Origin: Synechococcus sp. MVIR-18-1
GTDB taxonomy: Bacteria > Cyanobacteriota > Cyanobacteriia > PCC-6307 > Cyanobiaceae
Assembly: GCF_014279835.1 (NCBI RefSeq)
Contig: NZ_CP047942.1
Location: forward strand, 1,612,001-1,676,000
Reading direction: 5' to 3'
DNA: 64,000 bases
Below the pieces are notes generated by a model that worked only from the letters and a program-made list of their open reading frames with translations, was not told the origin of the DNA and did not search any database. Of the stretch, positions 1-8,742 are shown piece after piece (position 1 is the first letter of the stretch; the number at the start of each line of letters is the position of its first letter). The position numbers and the translations under genes are program-made.

Positions 1-833
1 CCGACGCCATCCAGCGATCCAGAGCCGGGCTCAGCGACCCAAATCAACCCATCGCTAGTTTTTTATTTTTGGGACCCACCGGTGTGGGCAAAACAGAGTT
101 GTCAAAAGCCTTGGCAGCCCAATTGTTTGATAGCGAAGACGCCTTGGTGCGCATCGACATGTCGGAATACATGGAGAAACATACGGTGAGCCGATTAATC
201 GGTGCACCTCCCGGATATGTGGGATACGAGGCTGGAGGACAGCTCACAGAAGCGATACGGCGCAGACCATACGCGGTGATCTTGTTTGATGAAGTGGAAA
301 AAGCTCATCCAGACGTCTTCAATGTGATGCTCCAAATCCTCGATGATGGTCGCGTCACCGACGGCCAAGGCCGCACTGTTGATTTTACCAATGCTGTGTT
401 AATTCTCACCAGCAACATCGGCAGTCAATCCATCCTCGATTTAGGAGGTGATGACAACCAATATCAAGAGATGGAGAGTCGGGTCAATGAAGCTCTACGC
501 AGCCATTTCCGTCCAGAGTTCCTAAACCGAATCGACGACACCATCATTTTTCATAGTCTTCGTCGCGATGAATTGCGCCAAATCATTGGCCTTCAAGTAG
601 AACGATTAAGACAACGTCTCAGTGAACGCAAGCTCGATCTCAACATCAGCGAAGAAGCCACCGACTGGTTAGCCAATGCCGGTTATGACCCTGTTTATGG
701 CGCGAGGCCCCTCAAGCGAGCGATTCAGCGGGAACTGGAAACACCCATTGCGAAAGCGATCCTCGCAGGTCGCTACGAAGAAGGCAGCACAGCCCAAGTA
801 GACGTTGAAGAAGAACAACTCAGTATTAACTGA
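1..833 (+). CDS. clpB: ClpB disaggregase, C-terminal part (5' end outside window)
   Basis: This is the C-terminal half of the Hsp100 chaperone ClpB, which pulls apart protein aggregates together with DnaK. The reading frame is open from base 3, so the start lies left of the window. The second AAA+ domain is visible: Walker A GPTGVGKT near residue 24 of the fragment, Walker [11 protein letters not shown], sensor 1 ILTSNIG, and the C-terminal D2-small domain with the sensor 2 motif [10 protein letters not shown]. Cyanobacteria often carry two ClpB paralogues; the fragment alone does not tell me which this is. The next gene begins about 60 bp downstream on the same strand but is functionally unrelated. 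Confidence 0.93.
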   Translation, partial: DAIQRSRAGLSDPNQPIASFLFLGPTGVGKTELSKALAAQLFDSEDALVRIDMSEYMEKHTVSRLIGAPPGYVGYEAGGQLTEAIRRRPYAVILFDEVEKAHPDVFNVMLQILDDGRVTDGQGRTVDFTNAVLILTSNIGSQSILDLGGDDNQYQEMESRVNEALRSHFRPEFLNRIDDTIIFHSLRRDELRQIIGLQVERLRQRLSERKLDLNISEEATDWLANAGYDPVYGARPLKRAIQRELETPIAKAILAGRYEEGSTAQVDVEEEQLSIN

Positions 834-893
834 ACCTCTACTCAACTCACTGCTTGTGCGAGTGCATTCACAACCAGCTTAAAGTTCGCTTCA

Positions 894-2501
894 ATGGTGG
901 CAAAGAAGGTTGAAAGGATGGATTCAGAGGTCAATGGTGAAATCGCATCAACAGGACGCGTAGATCTCAGTGGTTTCTGGGGAACAAATCGGGCAGTTCT
1001 CACCATGGCTATTCTCTGTACACAACTAATCTTTCTCCTAACAGACACCATTGGCGTTCCTGACCATCTTTATTCCAGAGGCTACCTGGGAGGTACGCCA
1101 TACGAGAGCATTTGGTCGGATGCTCTTTTCCTAATTCCTGCGGCTTTAATCATGCCGCTCGTTGGAAACTTACAGCAAAAAGTTGGTCCCAAAGCCATCA
1201 CAGTTCTTGGCTTTGGATTGTTTGGAATTAGTCTGATAGCCGCATCCATATCAACAGAACAACACGTCTTTAATTTTTTCAGGATCTTGCAGGGCCTTGG
1301 AGGAGGTGTCTCGCTACCCATTGCTGGCGGCCACATGGGTGGGCGCATCGGGAAGGCCTACATCCCACTAGGAAAATCGCTTCTCGTCTTTTTCTTTGCC
1401 ATTGGGGCTACAGGCGGGATCGCCATCTCAGCATTCATCACTTGGAATATTGGGTGGAGATATATTTATGGATTATTCGGTCTATTAATATTAATTTCTT
1501 TAGGCGTCATCATCAAACTCATGCCGAGCACGCCTGGTGATACGAGAATTAAAATTGATTGGCTAACGTATAGCTTGCTAGCCGGAGGCTTTGGTCTTTT
1601 CAGCATGTCCCTAGTGTATGGCAATCAAAAAGAATGGTTTCAAAGCTCTATATATATCATCGCAGTATGGACTTCAGTTCTGTTAATAGGATTCTTTTTC
1701 TGGAGGCTAAGCAAAGGTCCACCTTTGATCAACCCAAGAATATTCAATGATATCAATTACTGCGTCAGCCTAATCAACCTTTCAGTGATCTTATTTTTTG
1801 TTTTCATGATTTTCGGCACAGTCCCACATTTCATGATGCAGGTAATGGGAAATACGATTGGAAGTTATTCAATCCCATTTACTTTTTTCTCATTAGGAAC
1901 TGTTACTGGCACTTTCCTTACCACTCCAATCATAAATCCTTTTTATATAGGCAGAAGCATAATGCAAAAGAAGATAATCTCTAGCCTTGGCATTCTTATC
2001 TTTGCAACTGCTGCACTTTGGATCAGTGGAACCAATTCGCACCAAGACAATCAGACCCTCACAAAGCAACTCTTTATGCTTGGATTTGGACTCGGTTTCA
2101 TCATTATGGAATTACAGCTTTGCTTTAAAACAATGCCTGCAGAACTAATGACTGGAGCAAGCGCCGTTTCTTTTTTCTGCACGAATATAACAAAAGCAAT
2201 TTCAGGGGGAATCAGCCAAGCATTAATCACAACATCAAGCCAAGGCAGTTGGGATCGATTCCGCTCTCAAATTTTTGAATCAAATAATGCTCTTGAAATC
2301 TTCCAAGCACCATTTCTGAATATAAATAGTGGGTTAACCACAGACACATGGTCACAAGCATCTCTTGAGATCATAAATGAAGCAATAAGCAAGCAGGTAG
2401 ACGTCGTAAGCATTATCAATTTATCGACTACTGCTGGATTGATCTTAATCCCTCTCAGCCTCCTTCCCTTCCTGCACAAAGAAGCCAGTGCAAAAACCTG
2501 A
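894..2501 (+). CDS. MFS multidrug efflux transporter, DHA2/EmrB-like
   Basis: This looks like an inner-membrane proton-driven drug exporter of the major facilitator superfamily. It has about 535 residues and many hydrophobic segments, consistent with the 14-helix DHA2 group. It is followed 51 bp later by an HlyD/EmrA-type membrane fusion protein, the usual EmrAB partner arrangement. The 5' end is uncertain: ATG at 894 gives the longest form, while ATG at 918 has a better-placed AGAAGG sequence about 8 nt upstream. The gene is visibly richer in A and T than clpB or hisIE, which may mean horizontal acquisition. Substrate unknown. Confidence 0.8.
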   Translation: MVAKKVERMDSEVNGEIASTGRVDLSGFWGTNRAVLTMAILCTQLIFLLTDTIGVPDHLYSRGYLGGTPYESIWSDALFLIPAALIMPLVGNLQQKVGPKAITVLGFGLFGISLIAASISTEQHVFNFFRILQGLGGGVSLPIAGGHMGGRIGKAYIPLGKSLLVFFFAIGATGGIAISAFITWNIGWRYIYGLFGLLILISLGVIIKLMPSTPGDTRIKIDWLTYSLLAGGFGLFSMSLVYGNQKEWFQSSIYIIAVWTSVLLIGFFFWRLSKGPPLINPRIFNDINYCVSLINLSVILFFVFMIFGTVPHFMMQVMGNTIGSYSIPFTFFSLGTVTGTFLTTPIINPFYIGRSIMQKKIISSLGILIFATAALWISGTNSHQDNQTLTKQLFMLGFGLGFIIMELQLCFKTMPAELMTGASAVSFFCTNITKAISGGISQALITTSSQGSWDRFRSQIFESNNALEIFQAPFLNINSGLTTDTWSQASLEIINEAISKQVDVVSIINLSTTAGLILIPLSLLPFLHKEASAKT

Positions 2502-2552
2502 GCTAGATGTATCATAAAACAACTAATAAATCTTATCCTACAAAATTTTGCA

Positions 2553-3611
2553 ATGACCAACCCCCAAAAAAAATCAAGCCAAGCTAATAACAATAAGAGG
2601 ACTATTCTGATTGCATCATGCTCAAGTGGAACCTTAGCGCTGGGAATCTCAGCATTTTTTGTCTATGGCCACTATTATCCAAATACCCCAGACGCATACG
2701 TTCACGCTTATACCATCACAGTCGCACCCTATGTCGCTGGTTATATAAAAAACATCCATATTCAACCTAATCAGTTTGTCAAAAAAGGAGAGCTTATATA
2801 TGAGATTGTTCCTGATTCCTTTCAGGTAATTGTTGATCAAAAAACAAGCAAACTTGAAGCCAGTAAGAAAAACTTAAAAAGCATGCATCAAGAGCTTCAA
2901 AAAGCAAAAGACGATCTCAAAAGTAAAAAGGCTTCTCGTTGGCTAGTTGGTTTAAACCAAAAACGCTATGCCTTCCTTTTGGAGAAAGATGTCGTTTCCC
3001 TTGAAAAAGAACAAGAGCTCCAAGCTTCCACCATTGAAGCAGATGCAGATGTCACTCGAGCCATAGCAGAGATACGAAGAATTTCGCAAAAGCTTCTCGA
3101 GCAGGAATCACTAATTGATGCAAATTCAAGCGAATTAGGAACTGCAAAGATTAACTTCAATTACGCAAAATATCATGCCCCTTTTGATGGTTTCATCAGC
3201 AACAAATTCACGATCAGAACAGGGCAGTATGTAAAACCTGGGCAAGCTCTCTTCCAAATCGTCGACAACAGTCAATGGTGGGTTGATGCGAACTACAAAG
3301 AATCACAAATTCATCGAATACGTCCTGGCATGAAAGCATCGATCAAGCTTGATATGTACCCAGGCAAGAAATTCGAAGGGACTGTTATTAATATTAGCTC
3401 AGGTAGTGGAGCCTATTACTCCCTTCTCCCACCTCAGAATGCCACTGGTAATTGGGTGAAAGTGCCACAACGTTTCCCTGTGCGCATCAAAATAAAGCAA
3501 TCATCAAATCATCCACTTCGAGCAGGATCTACGGCTCACAGCACGATCAATACGATGCAAGCTGTAAAAAGCAATAGTTCGATGCAGAAAGTTACTTCTC
3601 CGGATCAGTAG
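2553..3611 (+). CDS. HlyD/EmrA-family membrane fusion protein
   Basis: This is the periplasmic adaptor of a tripartite efflux pump, expected to connect the upstream MFS transporter to an outer-membrane channel. It has a short cytoplasmic N-terminus, one membrane segment at about residues 20-38 (LIASCSSGTLALGISAFF), a biotinyl-lipoyl half-motif (TVAPYVAGYIKNIHI), a long Lys/Glu-rich coiled coil at about 95-195, the second lipoyl half (YHAPFDGFIS), and a beta-barrel with YKESQIHRIRPGM. It overlaps the convergent gene on the other strand by 20 bp. No outer-membrane channel gene is nearby. Base composition is as AT-rich as its partner. Confidence 0.85.
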   Translation: MTNPQKKSSQANNNKRTILIASCSSGTLALGISAFFVYGHYYPNTPDAYVHAYTITVAPYVAGYIKNIHIQPNQFVKKGELIYEIVPDSFQVIVDQKTSKLEASKKNLKSMHQELQKAKDDLKSKKASRWLVGLNQKRYAFLLEKDVVSLEKEQELQASTIEADADVTRAIAEIRRISQKLLEQESLIDANSSELGTAKINFNYAKYHAPFDGFISNKFTIRTGQYVKPGQALFQIVDNSQWWVDANYKESQIHRIRPGMKASIKLDMYPGKKFEGTVINISSGSGAYYSLLPPQNATGNWVKVPQRFPVRIKIKQSSNHPLRAGSTAHSTINTMQAVKSNSSMQKVTSPDQ

Positions 3612-4077
3612 ACTCAAACCAGTGTGGGACTGAATAATATGTTGCTTCATTACTAATATTTTCTCTCGCTTCTACTTTCCAACAACAGGTTCGGCCAAGA
3701 TCACGTTCATTCAGGAGTTCATTGGCCCAGTTCCACAATAATTGTGCCGTATTTTCCATTCCCACATTTTTCATCACGCGAAGATCGATGGCTCCCTGCT
3801 CATGCAGAGAACGCCACTGTTCAAGCAAGGGATCATCATCATTGACCAAAAAAGTGTGATCAAACTGATCTCTCAACTGTTTCTCTAAGGGACGCAAACT
3901 TGAGAAATCCACCACAAAGCCACATGCATCAAGCTCCTTAGCGGCAAACCAAAAGGTGAAGCTTCGGCTGTAGCCATGGACGAAATGACAATGTCCTTCG
4001 TGTTGCCACTGCCTATGACAGCAGGGATACCCCTCGAAATGCTTGCTGCAGGTGAAGCCGGCGGGAGGCAGAAACAT
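3592..4077 (-). CDS. 6-pyruvoyl-tetrahydropterin synthase / QueD-like protein
   Basis: This is a T-fold enzyme of the PTPS/QueD family, 161 residues. Members convert 7,8-dihydroneopterin triphosphate to 6-pyruvoyl- or 6-carboxy-tetrahydropterin, for pterin cofactors or queuosine. Zinc-binding histidines are seen in GHCHFVHGYS near residues 28-37, a candidate catalytic Cys lies just before in PCCH, and VVDFSSL, FDHTFL and GMENTAQ match further conserved blocks. Sequence alone does not decide between tetrahydropterin synthase and QueD. No queuosine genes are adjacent. Its 3' end overlaps hlyD by 20 bp. Confidence 0.8.
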   Translation of the reverse strand: MFLPPAGFTCSKHFEGYPCCHRQWQHEGHCHFVHGYSRSFTFWFAAKELDACGFVVDFSSLRPLEKQLRDQFDHTFLVNDDDPLLEQWRSLHEQGAIDLRVMKNVGMENTAQLLWNWANELLNERDLGRTCCWKVEARENISNEATYYSVPHWFESTDPEK

Positions 4078-4129
4078 CAGCTCAAAAGAGGGAGCACACT
4101 GCGGGAGAATTGACCTTGTCTACATCTAA

Positions 4130-4813
4130 ATGCACCGAGGCCCGATGCCAGCCGCTGATATCGCCTTCATTGACGAACTCCGCTTCAATGAGAAGGGGCT
4201 CATCCCTGCGATCGCTCAAGACTGGCTTGATGGTGCCATCCTCATGCAGGCCTGGATGAATCGTGCGGCACTAGAACTCACACTGAGCACCGGTGAAGTG
4301 CACTACTGGAGTCGGTCTCGACAAGAGATGTGGCATAAGGGAGCAACCAGCGGTCACATTCAACGTCTCAAGGGCTTTCGCTACGACTGCGACGCTGATG
4401 TATTGCTTCTCACGATCGAACAAACCGGCGATGTGGCGTGTCACACAGGAGCACGCAGCTGTTTCTATGACGATGGTCCAGTTCCTAGCCAAGGAGGACA
4501 CGAGGCATTACCCCCACCGGCCGATGCTTGCACCGAATTGATGCGCGTGATTGAAGATCGCCGCAACTGCCCAGACGAAGGGAGTTACACCAACCGATTG
4601 CTTGAAGGGGGTGACAATCGAATTCTCAAAAAAATCGGTGAAGAAAGCGCAGAATTCGTAATGGCATGCAAAGACAACAACGCCAACGAAATCGCAGGTG
4701 AAGCTGCTGATTTAATTTTTCACCTCCAAGTGGCTCTAGCCCATCACAACGTCAGCTGGCGAGACGTCCAAGCTGTTCTCGCCAGTCGACGTGGAGCGCC
4801 CAGGCGTTCCTAA
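4130..4813 (+). CDS. hisI: Bifunctional phosphoribosyl-AMP cyclohydrolase / phosphoribosyl-ATP pyrophosphatase
   Basis: This protein carries steps 2 and 3 of histidine biosynthesis. The N-terminal HisI half (about residues 1-125) has the metal-binding signatures YWSRSRQEMWHKGATSG and YDCDADVLL and the cysteines of CHTGARSC. The C-terminal HisE half (about 135-225) has the MazG-type GEESAEFVMA and GEAADLIFH helices. The length of 227 is normal for the HisIE fusion. ATG at 4130 was taken; a second in-frame ATG follows at 4145. Its stop overlaps the convergent peptidase gene by 4 bp. hisG is elsewhere in this window at about 31 kb, so the pathway is dispersed. Confidence 0.95.
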   Translation: MHRGPMPAADIAFIDELRFNEKGLIPAIAQDWLDGAILMQAWMNRAALELTLSTGEVHYWSRSRQEMWHKGATSGHIQRLKGFRYDCDADVLLLTIEQTGDVACHTGARSCFYDDGPVPSQGGHEALPPPADACTELMRVIEDRRNCPDEGSYTNRLLEGGDNRILKKIGEESAEFVMACKDNNANEIAGEAADLIFHLQVALAHHNVSWRDVQAVLASRRGAPRRS

Positions 4814-5454
4814 GGCCTTGCAGGCGCAGGCAAAGGCAGTCCAAATCGAGTGGGCTGCCGTCGCATCCACTCCAGAGTGAGCTGATCACGGGGCGACAGC
4901 TTCAACACCGGGGACGCTCCTTGGACAGGTGCCATCGCATCATTCGGCGCCAAGCTATGGGCCCATAGTCCGAACGCATGTCCTAACTCATGAAGCGCTG
5001 TGGCCTGTTGAGATTCCGATCTCAACTCAGGTGACACCATCACGGTGACTTGGGGCTCAAGACGCCACACCCCCTGCCGTTGTACCTCCAACACCTGAAG
5101 GACGCTTCTGCCATTGCTCGCTCGCCATCCATCAGCCAGACGTCGCCGGGGCGGCCTGCGACGTTCCACTCGGACATGAGCCCGCTCAGGGTCGTCAACC
5201 CGGATGATCGGCAAAACAGCAGACCACTCATCAAGAGCACGATCTACAGCGCCGAACCATCGTCTTTCCCAGCGATTGGGCTCAGTGCTTTCAGCTGGCT
5301 GAACCCAGACGCACCAGCGCTGCAGCACAGGGAATCCAGATGAGCTAATCGCCAATCTGGAGCCGTACCCTGGCGCATTGGTCAGATCACTAGCTCGCAA
5401 CGAGTCGGTCCTGATCTGCTGAGCCTGGACTGGGGGACAGGGGTCAACTTGCAT
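4810..5454 (-). CDS. Matrixin-like (metzincin) zinc peptidase
   Basis: This is a putative metalloprotease of the M10/matrixin type. The zinc-binding consensus HELGHAFGLWAH (HExxHxxGxxxH) sits near residues 152-163 and is followed by a downstream Met in NDAMAP that could form the met-turn. The protein is 214 residues, rich in Arg and Trp. I see no obvious signal peptide from the ATG chosen, which is odd for a family that is usually exported. The start is 8 bp after the stop of the DUF2214 gene on the same strand, suggesting co-transcription. Substrate unknown. Confidence 0.7.
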   Translation of the reverse strand: MQVDPCPPVQAQQIRTDSLRASDLTNAPGYGSRLAISSSGFPVLQRWCVWVQPAESTEPNRWERRWFGAVDRALDEWSAVLPIIRVDDPERAHVRVERRRPPRRRLADGWRASNGRSVLQVLEVQRQGVWRLEPQVTVMVSPELRSESQQATALHELGHAFGLWAHSLAPNDAMAPVQGASPVLKLSPRDQLTLEWMRRQPTRFGLPLPAPARP

Positions 5455-5462
5455 GCTTCAAA

Positions 5463-5954
5463 TCACGATGCCGGTAGTCCGACACCACGCGCCATCAGTG
5501 TTGCCAACAAGGGCACAAGGGCAAAACCCGCCAACTCAATGTTGACAATCCAGCCCAGGCGAGTAGCGAGCGCTTCAGACACCTTTGGGAGTTCTCCCTT
5601 ACGCAAAGGAATTGCCCAGAGGATGTAAGTCACTGTTGGGTACAACGACAAGGCACCCACGGATAGGTACAGACCCACCTTCCACCAGAACAAAGGATTC
5701 GTCGTGTAAAACTCGCTGCCTTGCCCGAAGTACAAGACACGAAAAATGCCACTCACCAGCAGGGCCAAAGCGGCGATCCCGTAAATGATGTCAGTGATCA
5801 CCATGGCCGTAGCTGCCCGTCGATCGGGATCTGGACGCAACAAGCGACGCTCCACCACGAGAGCGGCAAAACAAAGCATGAAACTTAGATAGTGCACATA
5901 GGCCACACCAGCGCTTTTGGCGATTTCTGGAGTCAGCAAAGTGGCCAGCGGCAT
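5463..5954 (-). CDS. DUF2214-family membrane protein
   Basis: This is a 163-residue integral membrane protein with about four hydrophobic segments (for example VAYVHYLSFMLCFAALVVE, IIYGIAALALLVSGIFRVLYF and VGLYLSVGALSLYPTVTYIL). It matches my recollection of the DUF2214 family, common in cyanobacteria, with a conserved His in the first segment and PLRKGELP late in the protein. Function is unknown. It is the first gene of a two-gene leftward unit with the matrixin-like peptidase. The region between it and the sigma factor (5955-6179) should hold both divergent promoters. Confidence 0.65.
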   Translation of the reverse strand: MPLATLLTPEIAKSAGVAYVHYLSFMLCFAALVVERRLLRPDPDRRAATAMVITDIIYGIAALALLVSGIFRVLYFGQGSEFYTTNPLFWWKVGLYLSVGALSLYPTVTYILWAIPLRKGELPKVSEALATRLGWIVNIELAGFALVPLLATLMARGVGLPAS

Positions 5955-6179
5955 AACAAATGATTCAGTGGGGCTGACCGTAGCTGCTGGCTTGCCAGCG
6001 CGCTGGCGTAAGGACCACCTGCAGGCCTCTGGCTAACGCGCAACAAAAAGAAATCATGGAGCAATAATGAATAACGATAAAAACATGAATTAAGGTATAA
6101 ATATAAATTCCGCAGTCTTTATTACGCAATCTGGATAGAAAGACTTTCGCCCTAAGTTCAAGAAAACCAGGAGTCACAG

Positions 6180-7106
6180 ATGGTGAGTTCTCTGAGTGCT
6201 TTTCTCGGCGAAATCGGTCGGCATCAACTGTTGACGCCTGAACAGGAATTAACCCTGGGCCGCAAGGTGCAGGCTATGGCAGCTCTGACTGAGCGCTGCA
6301 CAATCGCAGGTGGCGAAGGAGATGCGTGCGTTTACAACGACGAAGAGAAGCGCACAATCAAACGGGGAGAAAAGGCAAAAAATCAAATGATTACGGCCAA
6401 TTTAAGGTTGGTTGTCAATCTTGCGAAGCGTTACCAAGGCAAGGGACTTGATCTTCTTGACCTCATCCAAGAGGGCACGCTCGGACTGACCAGAGCTGTA
6501 GAAAAATACGATCCCACCCGAGGCCATCGTTTTTCTACCTATGCCTATTGGTGGATTCGCCAAGGCTTGAATCGCGCCCTTTCTACGCAAAGTAGAACGA
6601 TTCGCATCCCTGTCAATGTCAATGAAAAACTGACGAAATTACGTGCTGCGAAAGCGCGTCTCATGCAAAGCAATGGGCTTGCCCCATCCGCGGAGCAATT
6701 GGCCGAAAGCATGAAGTTGCCGATCAGCGAGGTTGAGGACTTGTTGGGCTGTGAACTCCGCAGTGTCACGGTGAGCCTTCAGGGTGTTGTGAAGTCGAAA
6801 TCCGATCCATCCGAATTGGTGGATGTGCTGCCAAGCGATGAAATCCCACCGATGGAGCGGGCTGAAATCGCTGAGCGCACAGACTCCGCCTGGAAACTGC
6901 TCGACAATTCGAACCTGACCCCAAAGGAGAGAACCATCGTCATGCTGCGGTTTGGCCTTGATGGAAGCCACGAGTGGCGCACCCTTGCCGAAGTTGCCCG
7001 ACAGATGAATTGCAGCAGAGAATATTGCCGCCAGGTGGTTCAAAGAGCATTACGCAAACTGCGTAAAACCAGCATCCAACAGGGCTTGGTGGAACCCGCC
7101 TACTAA
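6180..7106 (+). CDS. Group 2 (non-essential) sigma-70 factor
   Basis: This is a primary-like RNA polymerase sigma factor that would redirect transcription under stress or circadian/light change. Region 1.2 is SAFLGEIGRHQLLTPEQEL, region 2 contains NLRLVVNLAKRYQGKGLDLLDLIQEG and the -10-binding RFSTYAYWWIRQ, and region 4 ends with the helix-turn-helix REYCRQVVQRALRKLRK. At 308 residues it lacks the long region 1.1 of the housekeeping factor. An AGGAG ribosome-binding site lies about 7 nt before ATG 6180. The 225-bp upstream region is AT-rich, with TATAAAT-like candidates near 6100. Confidence 0.93.
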   Translation: MVSSLSAFLGEIGRHQLLTPEQELTLGRKVQAMAALTERCTIAGGEGDACVYNDEEKRTIKRGEKAKNQMITANLRLVVNLAKRYQGKGLDLLDLIQEGTLGLTRAVEKYDPTRGHRFSTYAYWWIRQGLNRALSTQSRTIRIPVNVNEKLTKLRAAKARLMQSNGLAPSAEQLAESMKLPISEVEDLLGCELRSVTVSLQGVVKSKSDPSELVDVLPSDEIPPMERAEIAERTDSAWKLLDNSNLTPKERTIVMLRFGLDGSHEWRTLAEVARQMNCSREYCRQVVQRALRKLRKTSIQQGLVEPAY

Positions 7107-7164
7107 AAATCCAGCGATTTAAGTGATAGTGGAGGCACCTTGACTGCTCAATGCTGCATCGTTC

Positions 7165-7539
7165 ATGTCTGATGCCTCTTCTTGCACCGATTCCGTTTTT
7201 GAAGCTGATGTGATCGACAGCTCCGTCATTGATGAAGGAGTCTTTCAGCGGTTACTCAGGCGTGCTGGAAGAACGATTGCGGCTCCAGCCCTTGAAGCCC
7301 TTGAGATGGTGATCGATCAGGCCACTCCTCCTCAAGCCAGACTCACCATGCTGGCAGCGCTCACCTACCTGCTCATACCGACCGATCTCATTCCCGACTT
7401 TCTTCCTGTCGCGGGGTTCAGCGATGACCTTGTTGCGTTGACAGCTGTGATCGGTTTATGCAGCAAACACATCACACCAGACATCCGTCTACGGGCACAA
7501 CGCAGACTGGATCGATGGTTCCCCCTCGGACGCTCATGA
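7165..7539 (+). CDS. YkvA/DUF1232-family small membrane protein
   Basis: This 124-residue protein carries a DUF1232 (YkvA-like) core: LTMLAALTYLLIPTDLIPDFLPVAGFSDDL, of which the PTDLIPDFLP loop and following hydrophobic segment are characteristic. Function is unknown in this family. It ends with an Arg-rich tail. Its stop overlaps the next start in an ATGA arrangement (ATG at 7536), so the two are probably translationally coupled. The gene follows the sigma factor by about 58 bp and could belong to the same transcript. Confidence 0.75.
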   Translation: MSDASSCTDSVFEADVIDSSVIDEGVFQRLLRRAGRTIAAPALEALEMVIDQATPPQARLTMLAALTYLLIPTDLIPDFLPVAGFSDDLVALTAVIGLCSKHITPDIRLRAQRRLDRWFPLGRS

Positions 7540-7865
7540 ATCCCTGGTCTCCAGACGTTGAGGAAGAGCTTGCTCTCGTTCTGAAGGATTGGCTGAAACA
7601 ACAGGGTCGAACCCAAGCCGATCTTCGCCGTAGCCTTCGAGCAACCTCAACTCGCATGCCCGCTCTGATGGAAGTGCTTGAAAGAGAGCATCGGCTCGGA
7701 GGGCTACCCCGTCTCGCTGCGAAGCTTTGCAGCATCGAAGCCGATTGGATCAATAACGCTCCAGCGCATGCCAACGCCTCCGCAGGAGATTTAACAACAG
7801 ACACCGATCCATTTGGCCAACTCGATCTCCTTCTGCGCGAAATCCGCGACGATCGCGGCAACTGA
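7536..7865 (+). CDS. Conserved hypothetical protein, HTH-like
   Basis: This is a 109-residue protein starting at ATG 7536, chosen because it overlaps the previous stop by 4 bp (ATGA). It is mostly helical and charged. The segment GRTQADLRRSLRATSTRMPALMEVLE near residues 24-50 resembles a Cro/XRE-like helix-turn-helix, but I do not recognise a named family. Transcriptional or protein-protein roles are both possible. It sits between the YkvA-like gene and a small secreted protein. Confidence 0.6.
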   Translation: MNPWSPDVEEELALVLKDWLKQQGRTQADLRRSLRATSTRMPALMEVLEREHRLGGLPRLAAKLCSIEADWINNAPAHANASAGDLTTDTDPFGQLDLLLREIRDDRGN

Positions 7866-8163
7866 ACGCAATCACAGGCAAAGTGGTTTTAGATGCCTTC
7901 CTGCCTTGCGTTTATCCGCTTCCCTCGTCTTCAGCGTTGGACTTATGGCTGGTGCTGGTCTCTGTGTTGGTGCGCCCCAGATCGCGCAGGCTCAAACAGA
8001 AACATGGCTGCTTGGTCCCAACAGCCGTTCAGGGCCAGGCAGCACTGTGGTGCCAACTGATTGCGTAACGGGAGACGACGGTTCGATCACCTGTAATACC
8101 AAGATCGAAAACCCAGCAGGTACGACCCCTGCCAAGCCTTACTACAACCCATTCACCAACTGA
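7813..8163 (+). CDS. Small secreted hypothetical protein
   Basis: The clear signal is an export peptide: a hydrophobic stretch (LRLSASLVFSVGLMAGAGLC) followed by a likely signal peptidase I site after AQA, leaving a mature part of about 55 residues with two cysteines (DCVTGDDGSITCNTK). The start is uncertain. ATG 7813 overlaps the previous gene by 53 bp and puts a long tail before the signal; TTG 7906 or ATG 7945 are alternatives. Function is unknown; similar short secreted proteins of no known role are common in marine Synechococcus. Confidence 0.55.
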   Translation: MANSISFCAKSATIAATERNHRQSGFRCLPALRLSASLVFSVGLMAGAGLCVGAPQIAQAQTETWLLGPNSRSGPGSTVVPTDCVTGDDGSITCNTKIENPAGTTPAKPYYNPFTN

Positions 8164-8169
8164 TCAGCC

Positions 8170-8742
8170 GTGCCTCAGGCCCGTCGCAAGCGTCGATCCT
8201 TCCTGCTGCTCGTTGACTCCGCAGAGCAACAAGTCGCCAAGCTGCTCACAGTCATCACAGCTGTGGTGATTGTGGCGGCCCTGATCCAACTCACCATTCG
8301 CGTCAGCCTTGCGCTGATTTACACCGATCGCAATTCCTACTGGCTCGGCGATGGACTGATCAAAATTCTTGGAGATCTCCTAACCGTCCTGATTGCCCTT
8401 GAAGTTCTTCAGAACGTCACCAGCTACCTCAGGAAACATATCATCCAGATTGAACTCGTTCTGGTCACAGCTTTAACGGCTGTTGCCCGAAAAGTGATTG
8501 TTTTACCTTCAGGGTCTGAGAACAAACCACAACTGCTCATTGGGCTTGGTGTCGCTTCGATTGCCCTTGCCGGCTCCTACTGGCTCGTCAAACGCTCAAC
8601 CCCTCTTGATTCAGCGACAAGACAGGAGGACTGGAGTTCACAGGCCAATACAGAGCAAGCCATAACGTTCCAGGGTGCGGATCTGTCCTCACGAGACGGT
8701 GGCGACGATGGGCTGGAATCAAGAGCTGATCACCCACACTGA
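8170..8742 (+). CDS. PsiE-like membrane protein
   Basis: This is a 190-residue protein with a start at GTG 8170, six bases after the previous stop. Four hydrophobic segments (starting LLTVITAVVIVAALIQLTI) and the motif VLIALEVLQNVTSYL with IQIELVLVTALTAVARKVI match the phosphate-starvation-inducible PsiE fold. The last 50 residues are hydrophilic and the final 155 bp overlap, antisense, the 3' end of the cupin gene. No Pho box was identified. Role unknown. Confidence 0.65.
   Translation: MPQARRKRRSFLLLVDSAEQQVAKLLTVITAVVIVAALIQLTIRVSLALIYTDRNSYWLGDGLIKILGDLLTVLIALEVLQNVTSYLRKHIIQIELVLVTALTAVARKVIVLPSGSENKPQLLIGLGVASIALAGSYWLVKRSTPLDSATRQEDWSSQANTEQAITFQGADLSSRDGGDDGLESRADHPH

Noticed and set aside
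4271-4541. Small frames nested in hisIE on both strands
   Set aside because: HisIE is continuous through this stretch and the nested frames have no independent support.
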